This document shows positions 27,593 to 37,468 of a stretch of DNA of 64,000 nt, piece by piece (within the stretch, counting starts at the first letter, position 1; each line of letters opens with the position of its first letter). Below the pieces are notes generated by a model, which was given only the letters and a program-made list of their open reading frames with translations, was not told where the DNA came from and made no database searches. The DNA lies in the NCBI RefSeq assembly GCF_023109105.1, contig NZ_JALDTZ010000005.1:1-64000 (forward strand). The letters are read 5' to 3'. The position numbers were made by a program, and so were the translations under genes. The stretch comes from Streptococcus mitis (GTDB taxonomy: Bacteria; Bacillota; Bacilli; Lactobacillales; Streptococcaceae).

Positions 27593-28954
27593 ATGGAACG
27601 AATCATTCATGGAGATGTCTTATCGCCAATTTTGGCTTATATGCGCTTAAAGGGGCAACACAAGGTCATACTTGAAAGTATTCCGAGAGACAAGGAAACA
27701 GCTCGTTTTTCTATCCTAGCCTATAATCCAGTTTTTGAGATTAAGTTTGAAAATGGAGTTCTTTATCAAAATGGGCAAGTGATTGATCGTGATCCTTTGA
27801 ATTTCCTTTATGAAGTGACCCATAAGAGCCAACACCACTCAGACCTACCTTTTGGTGGGGGAGCTATTGGTTTTGTTGGTTACGATATGATTTCTCTCTA
27901 TGAAGAAATTGGCCAAATCCCTGAAGATACAATTGGGACGCCAGACATGCATTTCTTCGTCTATGAGAGTTACATGGTCTTTGACCACAAGAAGGAGAAA
28001 ATCCATGTCATCGAAGATGCTCTCTATAGCGAGCGCAGTCAAGAAGACTTGGAAAAAGCCTTGAACCAAGTACTTGAGGAATTACGCATTCCTGCTCCAA
28101 ATGAATTTGAAGATTTGGATTTATCGCCACTGGACTTCAAACCCCATATCGCTCCTCAGAAGTTTGAGGAAATGGTGGAAATAGCTCGTGACTTGATTCG
28201 AAATGGGGATATGTTCCAATGCGTGCTCAGTCAGCGCTTCTCAGCAGAAGTTACTGGAAATCCATTTGACTTCTACAGAAATCTTCGCGTGACCAATCCA
28301 TCTAATTACCTTTATTTCTATGATTTTGGGGATTATCAAATCATCGGTGCCAGTCCAGAAAGTTTGGTTTCCGTCAAAAATGGCATCGTGACAACCAATC
28401 CGATTGCAGGAACACGGCCAAGAGGAGCAACGGATGAAGAAGACAAGGCTTTGGCAACAGACCTGCTTTCTGATGAAAAGGAAACAGCAGAGCATCGAAT
28501 GTTAGTAGACTTAGGTCGTAATGATATTGGCCGCATCTCTGAAACGGCCAGTGTCCAAGTCACTAAGTATATGGAAGTGGAGCTTTTCCGATATGTCATG
28601 CATTTGACCAGTGTGGTCAAGGGACGTTTGCTTCCAGAACTCACTGCTATGGATGCCTTGAAAGCAACCCTTCCTGCTGGAACTGTTTCTGGAGCACCAA
28701 AGATTCGGGCTATGAGACGCATCTATGAACTAGAAACGGAAAAACGAGGTGTATATGCAGGGGCAATCGGCTACTTGTCTGCGACGGGTGATATGGATTT
28801 CGCTATCGCCATCCGAACCATGATTCTTAAAAATCAAACAGCCTATGTGCAGGCTGGGGCAGGGATTGTCTACGACTCCATCGCCCAAAACGAATACCAA
28901 GAAACCATTAACAAGGCTAAATCTATGACTAGAATTGGAGAACTAAGACCATGA
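27593..28954 (+). CDS. trpE: Anthranilate synthase component I
   Basis: 453 residues of the chorismate-binding family: N-terminal domain to about 170, then the catalytic part with MFQCVLSQRF, ASPESLVSV, NPIAGTRPRGA, EHRMLVDLGRNDIGR, PAGTVSGAPKIRAM and QAGAGIVYDS. With TrpG it makes anthranilate from chorismate and glutamine. The ATG at 27593 is the sensible start; the longer frame runs back into the T-box terminator. First gene of trpEGDCFBA; ATGA overlap with trpG. Confidence 0.95.
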   Translation: MERIIHGDVLSPILAYMRLKGQHKVILESIPRDKETARFSILAYNPVFEIKFENGVLYQNGQVIDRDPLNFLYEVTHKSQHHSDLPFGGGAIGFVGYDMISLYEEIGQIPEDTIGTPDMHFFVYESYMVFDHKKEKIHVIEDALYSERSQEDLEKALNQVLEELRIPAPNEFEDLDLSPLDFKPHIAPQKFEEMVEIARDLIRNGDMFQCVLSQRFSAEVTGNPFDFYRNLRVTNPSNYLYFYDFGDYQIIGASPESLVSVKNGIVTTNPIAGTRPRGATDEEDKALATDLLSDEKETAEHRMLVDLGRNDIGRISETASVQVTKYMEVELFRYVMHLTSVVKGRLLPELTAMDALKATLPAGTVSGAPKIRAMRRIYELETEKRGVYAGAIGYLSATGDMDFAIAIRTMILKNQTAYVQAGAGIVYDSIAQNEYQETINKAKSMTRIGELRP

Positions 28955-29517
28955 TTTTATTAATTGATAACTATGATTCTTTTACCTATAACTTGGCTCA
29001 ATACATTGGGAATTTTGCAGAAGTGCAGGTTTTGAGAAATGATGATGCTAAGCTGTATGAAGAAGCTGAAAAAGCAGATGGTCTGGTCTTTTCTCCCGGT
29101 CCAGGTTGGCCAGTTGATGCTGGAAAGATGGAAGATATGATTCGTGACTTTGCAGGTAAGAAGCCGATTCTTGGGATTTGTTTGGGTCACCAAGCCATAG
29201 CAGAAGTCTTTGGCGGTAAGCTAGGCTTGGCTCCAAAAGTCATGCATGGGAAACAGAGCAATATCAGCTTTGAAGCGCCATCTGTTTTGTATCAAGGCAT
29301 CGAGGATGGCCGTGCGGTCATGCGTTACCATAGTATTTTGATTGAAGAAATGCCAGAAGAGTTTGAGGTGACAGCCCGTTCGACTGATGATCAAGCTATC
29401 ATGGGTATTCAACACAAAACCCTTCCAATTTATGGCTTCCAGTACCATCCAGAGAGTATCGGAACGCCAGATGGCTTGTCTTCTATTCGGAATTTTATCG
29501 AGAAGGTTGTAAAGTGA
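28951..29517 (+). CDS. trpG: Anthranilate synthase component II (glutamine amidotransferase)
   Basis: 188 residues of the class I amidotransferase family: [13 protein letters not shown] at the N-terminus, catalytic Cys in [12 protein letters not shown] (near 74) and the His/Glu pair in YHPES (near 170). It supplies ammonia from glutamine to TrpE. It overlaps trpE by four bases and is followed 10 bases later by trpD. Confidence 0.95.
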   Translation: MILLIDNYDSFTYNLAQYIGNFAEVQVLRNDDAKLYEEAEKADGLVFSPGPGWPVDAGKMEDMIRDFAGKKPILGICLGHQAIAEVFGGKLGLAPKVMHGKQSNISFEAPSVLYQGIEDGRAVMRYHSILIEEMPEEFEVTARSTDDQAIMGIQHKTLPIYGFQYHPESIGTPDGLSSIRNFIEKVVK

Positions 29518-29527
29518 GGAAACTAGG

Positions 29528-30532
29528 ATGAAAGAGATTATTGAAAAACTAGCAAAATTTGAAAATTTATCAGGTGTGGAAATGACGGATGTCATTGAGC
29601 GTATCGTAACTGGACGTGTAACAGAATCGCAGATTGCTTCTCTCCTCTTGGCCCTTAAGATGAAGGGAGAAACACCTGAAGAACGCACAGCCATTGCCCA
29701 AGTCATGAGAGGACATGCCCAACACATTCCAACTGAGATTCATGATGCCATGGACAACTGTGGTACAGGTGGAGACAAGTCCTTCAGTTTTAATATTTCT
29801 ACAACTGCAGCCTTTGTCTTGGCTGGTGGCGGTGTTCATATGGCAAAACACGGTAACCGCTCGATTTCTTCTAAATCTGGTTCTGCAGATGTCCTCGAAG
29901 CCTTGGGAATCAACCTAGACCTCAAACCAGCTGAACTAGGTAAGGTCTTTGATAAGACTGGAATCGTCTTTCTCTTTGCTAAAAATATGCACCCAGCTAT
30001 GAAATACATCATGCCGGCTCGTTTGGAATTGGGAATTCCAACGATTATGAACTTGACTGGTCCCCTGATTCACCCAATGGCCTTGGAAACACAGCTTCTT
30101 GGGATTAGTCGTCCAGAACTTCTGGAAAGTACTGCTCAGGTTTTGAAAAATATGGGTCGCAAACGTGCCATTGTGGTTGCTGGACCAGAAGGACTGGATG
30201 AAGCTGGTTTGAATGGAACAACCAATATTGCTCTTCTTGAAAATGGTGAAATCACCTTGTCAAGCTTTACTCCAGAGGATTTGGGAATGCAACGCTACGC
30301 TATCGAAGATATTCGTGGAGGGAATGCTCAGGAAAATGCAGAAATTTTGCTCAGCGTTTTGAAAAACGAACCAAGTCCATTCTTGGAGACTACAGTTTTA
30401 AATGCTGGTCTTGGTTTCTATGCTAATGGTAAGGTGGCTAGTATCAAGGAAGGAGTTGCCTTGGCTCGTCAAGTGATTGCTAGTGGCAAGGCCCTTGAAA
30501 AACTTAGACTGTTACAGGAGTACCAAAAATGA
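29528..30532 (+). CDS. trpD: Anthranilate phosphoribosyltransferase
   Basis: 334 residues. The PRPP/anthranilate motifs are [17 protein letters not shown] (about 76-92), [21 protein letters not shown] (about 106-126) and NLTGPLIHP. It links anthranilate to PRPP. It is not fused to trpG here, unlike in enteric bacteria. ATGA overlap with trpC. Confidence 0.95.
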   Translation: MKEIIEKLAKFENLSGVEMTDVIERIVTGRVTESQIASLLLALKMKGETPEERTAIAQVMRGHAQHIPTEIHDAMDNCGTGGDKSFSFNISTTAAFVLAGGGVHMAKHGNRSISSKSGSADVLEALGINLDLKPAELGKVFDKTGIVFLFAKNMHPAMKYIMPARLELGIPTIMNLTGPLIHPMALETQLLGISRPELLESTAQVLKNMGRKRAIVVAGPEGLDEAGLNGTTNIALLENGEITLSSFTPEDLGMQRYAIEDIRGGNAQENAEILLSVLKNEPSPFLETTVLNAGLGFYANGKVASIKEGVALARQVIASGKALEKLRLLQEYQK

Positions 30533-31296
30533 GTCAGGAATTTTTATCACGTATCCTAGAGCAGAAGGCGCGTGAGGTCGAGCAGATGGAGCTGGAGGAA
30601 ATCCAGCCCTTGCGCCAGACCTACCGCTTGGCTGACTTTTTGAAGAATCGTCAAGACCGCTTGCAGGTAATCGCTGAAGTCAAGAAAGCTAGTCCTAGTC
30701 TGGGAGATATCAATCTCGATGTGGATATTGTGCAACAGGCCCAGACTTATGAAGCAAACGGCGCAGTGATGATTTCAGTTTTGACAGATGAGGTTTTCTT
30801 TAAAGGGCATTTGGATTATCTGCGGGAAATTTCCAGTCAGGTAAACATTCCGACGCTCAACAAGGACTTTATCATAGATGAAAAGCAAATCATCCGTGCT
30901 CGCAATGCTGGTGCGACAGTTATCTTGCTCATTGTGGCTGCCTTGTCAGAAGAACGTCTCAAGGAACTTTACGACTATGCGACAGAGCTTGGTCTGGAAG
31001 TCTTGGTGGAAACCCATAATCTAGCTGAACTGGAAGTAGCCCACAGACTTGGAGCTGAGATTATTGGGGTCAATAACCGCAACTTGACCACCTTTGAGGT
31101 TGACTTGCAGACCAGTGTAGATTTGGTTAAACACTTCAAAGATGATTGCTTCTACATTTCCGAATCTGCTATTTTTACAGGGCAGGATGCAAAACGTGTT
31201 GCACCATACTTTAACGGAATTTTAGTTGGGACAGCTCTCATGCAGGCAGAAGATGTGGCCCAGAGAATCAAGGAGTTGCAGATTGACAAAGGTTAA
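30529..31296 (+). CDS. trpC: Indole-3-glycerol phosphate synthase
   Basis: 255 residues of the TIM-barrel family: [15 protein letters not shown] (catalytic Glu/Lys, near 46-60), [56 protein letters not shown] and a terminal ILVGTALM. It closes the indole ring from carboxyphenylaminodeoxyribulose phosphate. It overlaps trpD by four bases and the TTG start of trpF by 14. Confidence 0.95.
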   Translation: MSQEFLSRILEQKAREVEQMELEEIQPLRQTYRLADFLKNRQDRLQVIAEVKKASPSLGDINLDVDIVQQAQTYEANGAVMISVLTDEVFFKGHLDYLREISSQVNIPTLNKDFIIDEKQIIRARNAGATVILLIVAALSEERLKELYDYATELGLEVLVETHNLAELEVAHRLGAEIIGVNNRNLTTFEVDLQTSVDLVKHFKDDCFYISESAIFTGQDAKRVAPYFNGILVGTALMQAEDVAQRIKELQIDKG

Positions 31297-31882
31297 AATT
31301 TGCGGATTATCGACCAAAGAAGCGGTGGAAACAGCCGTTTTAGCAGGAGCAGACTACATCGGTTTTGTCTTTGCAGTCAGTAAAAGACAGGTGACCTTGG
31401 ATCAGGCTGCTGAGCTGGCAAAGCTTATTCCTGCAGATGTCAAAAAGGTTGGCGTATTTGTTTCACCAAGTCGGGAAGAACTGCTAGAAGCCATTGACAA
31501 AGTTAGCTTGGACTTGATTCAAGTTCACGGCCAGGTGGAGGATGATTTGTTTGAGGATTTGCCTTGTGCCAGCATTCAGGCTGTTCAAGTCGATGGAGAG
31601 GGACATGTACCCCATTCTCGGGCAGACTATCTCCTCTTTGATGCCCCTGTGGCAGGGAGTGGCCAGACCTTTGATTGGGGTCAACTGGATACGACAGGAC
31701 TAGCGCAGCCCTTCTTTATCGCAGGTGGCCTTAATGAAGACAATGTAGTAAAAGCAATTCAACACTTTACTCCCTATGCAGTAGATGTATCAAGCGGAGT
31801 GGAGACAGATGGACAAAAAGATCATGAAAAGATTAGAAGATTTATAGAGAGGGTAAAGCATGGCATATCAAGAACCAAATAA
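31283..31882 (+). CDS. trpF: Phosphoribosylanthranilate isomerase
   Basis: 199 residues: [13 protein letters not shown] (catalytic Cys), [27 protein letters not shown] and [11 protein letters not shown]. The real start is most likely TTG 31283, seven bases after AAGGAG (31270-31275) and giving the standard N-terminus TKVKICGL; longer versions run back into trpC in another frame. Rearranges phosphoribosylanthranilate. It overlaps trpC (14 bases) and trpB (23 bases), so translation is tightly coupled. Confidence 0.92.
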   Translation: MTKVKICGLSTKEAVETAVLAGADYIGFVFAVSKRQVTLDQAAELAKLIPADVKKVGVFVSPSREELLEAIDKVSLDLIQVHGQVEDDLFEDLPCASIQAVQVDGEGHVPHSRADYLLFDAPVAGSGQTFDWGQLDTTGLAQPFFIAGGLNEDNVVKAIQHFTPYAVDVSSGVETDGQKDHEKIRRFIERVKHGISRTK

Positions 31883-33083
31883 AGATGGATTTTACGGAAA
31901 ATTCGGCGGACGTTTTGTCCCAGAAACATTGATGACAGCAGTTTTAGAGTTGGAGAAGGCCTATCGTGAAAGTCAGGCAGACCCAAGTTTCCAAGAGGAA
32001 TTTAATCAACTCTTACGCCAGTATGTGGGACGTGAAACTCCCCTTTACTACGCAAAAAATTTGACCCAGCATACCGGAGGAGCCAAGATTTACCTCAAAC
32101 GTGAAGACCTTAACCATACAGGTGCCCACAAGATTAACAATGCCTTAGGACAAGTTTTACTTGCCAAACGCATGGGAAAAAAGAAAATTATCGCTGAAAC
32201 AGGAGCCGGTCAGCACGGTGTGGCAACTGCAACTGCTGCAGCCCTCTTTAATATGGAATGTACCATCTATATGGGTGAAGAGGATGTTAAACGCCAAGCC
32301 CTCAATGTCTTCCGTATGGAGCTTTTGGGAGCTAAGGTAGAGGCTGTGACAGACGGTTCGCGCGTGCTCAAGGATGCGGTCAATGCAGCCCTTCGTTCAT
32401 GGGTAGCTAATATCGATGATACCCACTATATCCTTGGTTCTGCTTTGGGGCCTCATCCATTCCCAGAAATCGTTCGTGACTTCCAAAGTGTCATTGGTCG
32501 GGAAGCCAAACAACAGTATCGCGATTTGACAGGACAAGATCTGCCAGATGCCCTAGTAGCCTGTGTTGGTGGTGGTTCTAATGCTATCGGGCTCTTCCAT
32601 CCATTTGTAGAAGATGAGTCTGTAGCCATGTATGGGGCTGAAGCGGCTGGACTTGGTGTGGATACGGAGCACCACGCAGCTACCTTGACCAAGGGTCGTC
32701 CAGGTGTCCTTCACGGTTCTCTTATGGATGTGCTCCAAGATGCTCATGGTCAAATTCTTGAAGCCTTCTCTATCTCAGCAGGTTTGGACTATCCAGGTAT
32801 CGGTCCAGAGCATTCTCACTACCACGATATCAAACGTGCGACCTATGTACCAGTGACAGACGAGGAAGCTTTGGAAGGATTCCAACTCTTGTCTCGTGTG
32901 GAAGGGATTATCCCAGCCTTAGAATCCAGTCACGCTATCGCTTTCGCAGTGAAATTGGCCAAAGAACTTGGTCCAGACAAATCCATGATTGTCTGCTTGT
33001 CTGGACGTGGTGACAAGGATGTGGTTCAAGTCAAAGACCGCTTGGAAGCAGACGCAGCAAAGAAGGGAGAAGTTCATGCCTAA
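31860..33083 (+). CDS. trpB: Tryptophan synthase beta chain
   Basis: 407 residues, canonical Trp[11 protein letters not shown] (PLP Lys), [33 protein letters not shown] and SGRGDKD. It forms the alpha2beta2 tunnel complex with TrpA encoded directly downstream, with which it overlaps by eight bases. Unlike the paralogue at 26.1 kb it sits in the complete operon, so it is the housekeeping enzyme. Confidence 0.95.
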   Translation: MAYQEPNKDGFYGKFGGRFVPETLMTAVLELEKAYRESQADPSFQEEFNQLLRQYVGRETPLYYAKNLTQHTGGAKIYLKREDLNHTGAHKINNALGQVLLAKRMGKKKIIAETGAGQHGVATATAAALFNMECTIYMGEEDVKRQALNVFRMELLGAKVEAVTDGSRVLKDAVNAALRSWVANIDDTHYILGSALGPHPFPEIVRDFQSVIGREAKQQYRDLTGQDLPDALVACVGGGSNAIGLFHPFVEDESVAMYGAEAAGLGVDTEHHAATLTKGRPGVLHGSLMDVLQDAHGQILEAFSISAGLDYPGIGPEHSHYHDIKRATYVPVTDEEALEGFQLLSRVEGIIPALESSHAIAFAVKLAKELGPDKSMIVCLSGRGDKDVVQVKDRLEADAAKKGEVHA

Positions 33084-33852
33084 GACTTTAACAGAAAAAT
33101 TGAACGCTATTAAAACAGCAGGAAAAGGAATTTTCGTTCCCTATATCATGGCTGGAGACCATGAAAAAGGTTTGGATGGACTCGCTGAAACAATCCGCTT
33201 TTTAGAAGATTTGGGTGTGTCTGCTATTGAGATAGGAGTTCCCTTTTCAGACCCTGTTGCAGATGGACCTGTTATCGAAGAAGCTGGTTTGCGTAGTCTA
33301 GCTCATGGTACTTCGACACAGACTCTAGTTGAGACTTTGAAGACTATTGAAACAGAAGTTCCACTTGTTATCATGACTTACTTTAACCCCCTATTTCAGT
33401 ACGGTGTGGAAAACTTTGTCAAAGATTTGGCAGATACAGCGGTTAAAGGATTGATTATCCCAGACCTGCCTCATGAACATGCTAATTTCGTAGAGCCATT
33501 TTTGGCAGACACAGACATCGCCTTGATTCCCCTAGTTAGTTTGACGACAGGGATTGAGCGTCAGAAGGAGTTGATTGAAGGGGCGGAGGGATTTGTCTAT
33601 GCCGTTGCTATCAATGGAGTGACAGGGAAATCAGGCAATTACCGTGCAGACTTGGACAAGCACTTGGCACAATTGCATCAAGTGGCCGACATCCCCGTCT
33701 TGACAGGATTTGGCGTATCTAGTCAAGCTGATGTAGAACGCTTCAATGCGGTGTCAGATGGTGTCATCGTCGGTTCGAAAATTGTAAAAGCTCTCCACCA
33801 AGGAGAGCCAATTGAGGACTTTATCAAACAAGCAGTAGCTTACCAAAAATAA
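33076..33852 (+). CDS. trpA: Tryptophan synthase alpha chain
   Basis: 258 residues: [36 protein letters not shown] (catalytic Glu), [22 protein letters not shown] (catalytic Asp) and GFGVSS. It releases indole from indole glycerol phosphate to TrpB. The ATG at 33076 overlaps the trpB stop; longer versions read into trpB in another frame. Its last 29 bases overlap the convergent prepilin peptidase gene, leaving no intergenic terminator for the operon. Confidence 0.95.
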   Translation: MPKTLTEKLNAIKTAGKGIFVPYIMAGDHEKGLDGLAETIRFLEDLGVSAIEIGVPFSDPVADGPVIEEAGLRSLAHGTSTQTLVETLKTIETEVPLVIMTYFNPLFQYGVENFVKDLADTAVKGLIIPDLPHEHANFVEPFLADTDIALIPLVSLTTGIERQKELIEGAEGFVYAVAINGVTGKSGNYRADLDKHLAQLHQVADIPVLTGFGVSSQADVERFNAVSDGVIVGSKIVKALHQGEPIEDFIKQAVAYQK

Positions 33853-34483
33853 TGACACAAGCAGCGAGTAAGAGGAAAGGCACGAAAGGAAGTCTTTCCT
33901 TTTTCTTTTGCAGGAGAAAGGCTAGAATTCCTGCCGCAGAAGCAAACTGAATCAAGATGAGTAATTCGGTCGCACTAAAGACGAGAGCGCAAGAAGCCAG
34001 AAAGAGAAAATCCCCTGCGCCCATACGGATATCGATAAAATGAGCTAAAATTCCAAGGACAAGGAAGAAGACCATGACCAAATTCCAGCCAGAGGAAACC
34101 ATGAGGATTAGGTGGAAAGCCATCCAGACCAGTAGGGGATATTCCTGATGGCGAAAGTCGTAGATGCCCAAGGTCAAACCAGCAGTGATTAGGATGACTT
34201 GCCCCAAGGGAAGTAATCCCCAAGAGTAAACCAGAAAGAGGAGTCCTAAGCCTAATTCAAAGAGGGCATACCAGACAGGATAAGGAGCCTTGCAGTAGCG
34301 ACAGCGAAAGCGATTAAAAACCTGCGACAGAATCGGAATCAAATCCAAGGGACGCAAGAGAGTCTGACAGGAATCGCAGTGACTGGCTGGACTGATAATG
34401 GATTGCTCTGGAAAACGGTCAATGACCAAACCAAGAAAGGAAGCGAGAATGCTCCCGACAAGAAAAAAATAAAAATCAATCAT
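33824..34483 (-). CDS. cclA: Prepilin peptidase (A24 family), competence pseudopilus processing
   Basis: 219 residues with about six or seven membrane segments. The N-terminal zinc-type motif is complete (CDSC then CRYC, about 36-63). The two catalytic aspartates are visible in [11 protein letters not shown] and GAGDFLFL. It cleaves and methylates type IV pilin-like precursors; in pneumococcus the single enzyme (CclA/PilD) matures ComG pseudopilins for DNA uptake, and I infer the same role. No ComG genes are here. It overlaps trpA tail to tail by 29 bases. Confidence 0.88.
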   Translation of the reverse strand: MIDFYFFLVGSILASFLGLVIDRFPEQSIISPASHCDSCQTLLRPLDLIPILSQVFNRFRCRYCKAPYPVWYALFELGLGLLFLVYSWGLLPLGQVILITAGLTLGIYDFRHQEYPLLVWMAFHLILMVSSGWNLVMVFFLVLGILAHFIDIRMGAGDFLFLASCALVFSATELLILIQFASAAGILAFLLQKKKERLPFVPFLLLAACVIIFGKLLLV

Positions 34484-34552
34484 ACTTATCTATTCGTAAA
34501 AAATAGGAAAAGTAGTATAATGGGGAAACATAGATAAGATGGTGAGGCAAAT

Positions 34553-35008
34553 ATGACAATTCGTTTTGAAGAAAAGGTGAGCACAGAAAACGCTCAACTC
34601 CTATGCCAATGGTCTAATTCCCTTGGCAAATCCTTTCAAGAACAATGGATGGGAACAATGATTCCTTTTCCCTTGACCATTCAAGTTTTGCAAGATTTGG
34701 AAGGAATCTTTTCTATCTTTGATGGACAAGAGTTTGTGGGGCTTATCCAGAAAATCAGGCTAGAAGACAGTAATCTTCATATTGGAAGATTTTTTATCAA
34801 CCCCCAGAAGCAGGGGCAAGGCTTAGGTAGCCAGGCTGTAAGAAAATTTGTTAGCTTGGCTTTTGAAAATGGAGACATAGATAGTATTTCTCTAAATGTC
34901 TTCGAGGCAAATCAAGCAGCCAAGCACCTCTATCAAAAAGAAGGATTTGAAATCGTAGAGACTATTGAAGCCACTGAAAGAAAATACATTATGAAAAAGT
35001 TTAGATAG
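34553..35008 (+). CDS. GNAT family N-acetyltransferase
   Basis: 151 residues with the GNAT core: acetyl-CoA-binding motif A as IGRFFINPQKQGQGLGSQAVRKF (about 79-101; the QGQGLG loop holds the pyrophosphate) and the C-terminal SISLNVFEANQAAKHLYQKEGFEIVE. The acceptor is unknown; relatives modify ribosomal proteins, small amines or antibiotics. It is a single gene ending at a hairpin terminator. Confidence 0.8.
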   Translation: MTIRFEEKVSTENAQLLCQWSNSLGKSFQEQWMGTMIPFPLTIQVLQDLEGIFSIFDGQEFVGLIQKIRLEDSNLHIGRFFINPQKQGQGLGSQAVRKFVSLAFENGDIDSISLNVFEANQAAKHLYQKEGFEIVETIEATERKYIMKKFR

Positions 35009-35014
35009 AAAGCA

Positions 35015-35041
35015 AAAAAGCCTTGAAGTCAAGGCTTTTCT
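35015..35041 (+). terminator. Terminator after the GNAT gene
   Basis: AAAAGCCTTGA pairs with TCAAGGCTTTT around a short loop. The same terminator style recurs at 40.5 kb and 44.85 kb. Confidence 0.75.
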
Positions 35042-35100
35042 GACTAATAATTACTTTTGATACAGTTTCATATGTTGTTAGAATTTCATAAATAAAAAAG

Positions 35101-35176
35101 AGAACGAATATGTACTGACTCCAAAAATTAGGTTTTTTGTCTGATTTTTGTGATACAGTTCAATAACGTTCTCTAT
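35101..35176. repeat. IS-end-like palindrome nested in a terminator stem
   Basis: The outer stem AGAGAACG (35101-35108) pairs with CGTTCTCT (35169-35176). Within its loop lies an imperfect palindrome, GTACTGACTCCAAAAATTAG against CTGATTTTTGTGATACAG, separated by GTTTTTTGT. The inner arms resemble the terminal repeats of IS3-type streptococcal elements (TGTACTGACCCCAAAAAGTTAG-like). It lies between convergent genes, so the whole may be a two-way terminator that received a miniature element. Confidence 0.5.
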
Positions 35177-35209
35177 TTTGATCTTAAAACAATATATAAA
35201 GTCTAAGCC

Positions 35210-35413
35210 TTATTTCTCTTCTTTATGAAGCATGTTTTTGATACCTTCTACAGCACCTTCTACAGCGTCTTTAGCATCTTCGGCAACTTCTTTTACTTTA
35301 GAAACAACTTTTTCAGCTGCCCCTTCTTTTTCCATTTTTTCATCACCGATGGCTTTACCAACACCTTCTTTGATAGAACCTTTGGCTTGATTAAGTTTTT
35401 CTTCTACTGACAT
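35210..35413 (-). CDS. CsbD-family stress protein
   Basis: 67 residues, highly charged and without a membrane segment ([21 protein letters not shown], then alternating Lys/Glu/Ala), the pattern of CsbD-like general-stress proteins whose activity is unknown. Ribosome site GGAGGT precedes the ATG. It is the last gene of the glsB-amaP-DUF2273-gls24-csbD cluster transcribed away from the Mga-type regulator. Confidence 0.85.
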   Translation of the reverse strand: MSVEEKLNQAKGSIKEGVGKAIGDEKMEKEGAAEKVVSKVKEVAEDAKDAVEGAVEGIKNMLHKEEK

Positions 35414-35435
35414 GATGATACCTCCATTTATTAGA

Positions 35436-36044
35436 TTATTTTACACGAGAGTTTTCGTGAGCTACTGTCCCAGTTGCTGCATTTTTAACGTTTTCGAAAC
35501 CTTCACCAACTTTTTCTTGGACAGTAGATACACCGTTACCAAGACCAGATTTTACTTTTTCAAATTGTTCTGAAGCAAATTCTCCAGTTGATCCAGCAAC
35601 ATCAGATACGCGATCTTGGAGGCTTACAGAGTCAGCTTCGTGTTGTTCTTTAGTTTTGATGTCGATAACGTTCACATTAACTTCAACAACTTCTAAATCT
35701 GTCATTTTGGAAATTTGTGAAGTAACTACTTTTCTAATTTCTTCATACAAAGTAGGTACATTTTTTTGGTATTCAACAACAACGTTTAGATCAACTGCAA
35801 CTTGTGTTTTACCAACTTCCACATTAACACCACTAGTTACGCTATCAGTATTGACAATTTTGTCTCGTAGGTTAGCAAAGAAACCACCATCGATTTCCAA
35901 AAGCCCTGAAACGTTCTCTAGAGATAGACCGATGATTTTTTGAATTACTTTATCTTCATAAGTAAGTTCGCCTTTAACATCTTGAGATACAACAGTAGAA
36001 TCTTTCTTTTCTACATTAACATTAGTGTTTTTTTCGTTTGACAT
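35436..36044 (-). CDS. gls24: Asp23/Gls24 family envelope stress protein
   Basis: 202 residues. The central Asp23 domain ([26 protein letters not shown] to [15 protein letters not shown], about 26-130) is followed by a low-complexity helical tail. Asp23 proteins form a network below the membrane, anchored in staphylococci by AmaP, whose homologue is encoded two genes upstream. They answer cell-envelope, copper or bile stress in Gram-positive cocci. It is probably part of the operon controlled by the divergent Mga-family regulator. Confidence 0.9.
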   Translation of the reverse strand: MSNEKNTNVNVEKKDSTVVSQDVKGELTYEDKVIQKIIGLSLENVSGLLEIDGGFFANLRDKIVNTDSVTSGVNVEVGKTQVAVDLNVVVEYQKNVPTLYEEIRKVVTSQISKMTDLEVVEVNVNVIDIKTKEQHEADSVSLQDRVSDVAGSTGEFASEQFEKVKSGLGNGVSTVQEKVGEGFENVKNAATGTVAHENSRVK

Positions 36045-36097
36045 AGGAAACTCCTTTATTAAATTATTTATTATTTATTTATTTTCTATATAGATAG

Positions 36098-36268
36098 TTA
36101 TTTGTCCATATAGTTGTTTTGTATATACAATCCAGCTGCAACCCCTAACGCTCCTAAGATTAAAACAAATATTGTTTTAAAGAAGCCAAAGGAAATAATC
36201 AAACAAGCGAGAAACACACCTATTAGACCAGCTATGATTGGATATCGATAATGTCTAATCCATTCCAT
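36098..36268 (-). CDS. DUF2273 small membrane protein
   Basis: 56 residues, two hydrophobic segments (PIIAGLIGVFLACLIISFGFF and TIFVLILGALGVAAGLYI) with a basic N-terminus (MEWIRHYRY). It matches the small DUF2273 proteins that regularly sit between amaP and asp23/gls24 genes. An AAGGAAG ribosome site lies before the ATG. It fills the gap between the gls24 and amaP genes. A membrane partner of Asp23/AmaP is likely from context. Confidence 0.8.
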   Translation of the reverse strand: MEWIRHYRYPIIAGLIGVFLACLIISFGFFKTIFVLILGALGVAAGLYIQNNYMDK

Positions 36269-36279
36269 TTTTTACTTCC

Positions 36280-36852
36280 TTACTTTACTCGACTAGTAAC
36301 TTTTTTCTTTTGAGGTTTCGGTTTAGGCTGATAGTCTTTTACTAAAACTTCTAGTTTAACCTGTCGCTCAATACCAAAAAATTGCTTCAAACCATTAGCT
36401 ATTTCATTTTGAATTAGCTGACATCTGTTAGCGATGTTGTCCGAAGGAAGAACTTTACCTTCTATCTTAACAAAACATTTATTTCTTCGTAAATTTACGT
36501 GGACAGTTGGGTTTTTGATCAATTCATGATCGCTCACCAAACTTCTAACAAAACCTTCGATTGCTGAATTCTTTAATTTTAAGGTATCATGTTTTGTTTC
36601 AAGTTGAATTTCCAAATGACGCTTAGGATAAAACAACACAACTAACATCCATAATAAAACTAAAGTTGATAGAACAACTATACCCCAAAAAATATACCTA
36701 GCAAGATAGAATTCAATTAAATCGTTCTGCCTCCAGCTGAATAGCTGGATACCTAAATCGCTGACTTGATGGTAGTCTATCAAAATAGGAAGGAAAATTG
36801 TCAAGATTAAAATACAGAAAATAATTAAAGATATTTTCTTTGCTTTTGACAT
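36280..36852 (-). CDS. amaP: AmaP, membrane anchor of Asp23/Gls24
   Basis: About 190 residues: two N-terminal membrane helices (about 5-25 and 50-75) and a cytoplasmic domain from about 80 with a C-terminal Lys/Pro-rich tail (KPKPQKKKVTSRVK). This fits the alkaline shock response membrane anchor protein. The ATG at 36852 has proper spacing to the AAAGGA ribosome site, unlike the one two codons earlier. Co-oriented with glsB upstream and DUF2273/gls24 downstream. Confidence 0.82.
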   Translation of the reverse strand: MSKAKKISLIIFCILILTIFLPILIDYHQVSDLGIQLFSWRQNDLIEFYLARYIFWGIVVLSTLVLLWMLVVLFYPKRHLEIQLETKHDTLKLKNSAIEGFVRSLVSDHELIKNPTVHVNLRRNKCFVKIEGKVLPSDNIANRCQLIQNEIANGLKQFFGIERQVKLEVLVKDYQPKPKPQKKKVTSRVK

Positions 36853-36934
36853 ATGCATCCTTTCAATTTAACATTTAGACTATTTTCCTGTTGAGTTTAT
36901 TTAAAAATAGTCTAGTAACTTAAGTGAACATTTA

Positions 36935-37171
36935 TTATTTTCTTCCTGTAATAAATGATACTACAGTAATAACAATTACTGCACCTACTATTGAAGGGAC
37001 TAGAGACATTCCAGCTATTACTGGTCCCCAGCTACCCAACAAAGACTGACCTACAGATGCTCCGACTAAACCTGCGAATACATTTGCAATAATGCCCATA
37101 GAGCTGCCTTTTTTGGTGATTCTACCTGCTACAAGTCCAATTAGTCCTCCAGCAATAATGGACCATAACAT
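36935..37171 (-). CDS. glsB: GlsB/YeaQ/YmgE family membrane protein
   Basis: 78 residues with three glycine-rich hydrophobic segments (IIAGGLIGLVAGRITKKG, IIANVFAGLVGASVGQSLLG and IVGAVIVITVVSFITG), the transglycosylase-associated family pattern. Its function is unknown; it is regularly linked to gls24 genes. GGAGG ribosome site; first gene of the stress operon and divergent from the Mga-type regulator. Confidence 0.85.
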   Translation of the reverse strand: MLWSIIAGGLIGLVAGRITKKGSSMGIIANVFAGLVGASVGQSLLGSWGPVIAGMSLVPSIVGAVIVITVVSFITGRK

Positions 37172-37468
37172 AGTGTATCCTCCTTTTCTAATTCTAAATC
37201 AAAGAATAAATTTCTTTGATTAAGTTAATTATATAATATTTTAATTAGGAAGGGTATCATTTTGCCTCGAAATAATTGTTTAAAAAATGTACTTAAGGTA
37301 CATATAAATAAGAAAATATTGTTTGTGTTCAATTTTTAGCAGTTAGGTTAGTGATTTTATAGCAAGCAAAAATAGTTGTAGGGGGATAGATATGCCTTAT
37401 TATATGTTATAATATATGAAAATTGAAAAATAATCGTTTAGTTTATTATAAAGAGAGAAAAGCTATCC
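37172..37468. promoter_or_regulatory. Divergent control region, stress operon / Mga-type regulator
   Basis: This 297-base AT-rich region holds the promoters of both directions. A minus-strand TATAAT lies at 37233-37228 before glsB; a plus-strand TATAAT-like box lies near 37409-37414. In pneumococcus the global regulator MgaSpn binds between its own gene and this operon and activates the operon promoter; this region is the counterpart by synteny. It prefers curved AT-rich DNA rather than a strict motif, so no site is marked. Confidence 0.6.

Noticed and set aside
28336..28722. 128-codon antisense frame inside trpE
   Set aside because: It lies wholly opposite a well-conserved gene and has no ribosome site or family resemblance.
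33824..33852. Overlap of trpA and cclA as a sign of a frameshift
   Set aside because: Both proteins have normal length and C-terminal ends, so a genuine tail overlap is more likely than an error.
34483..34553. Competence (ComX) box before cclA
   Set aside because: I looked for the TACGAATA-type combox upstream of cclA and found no convincing match in this short gap.
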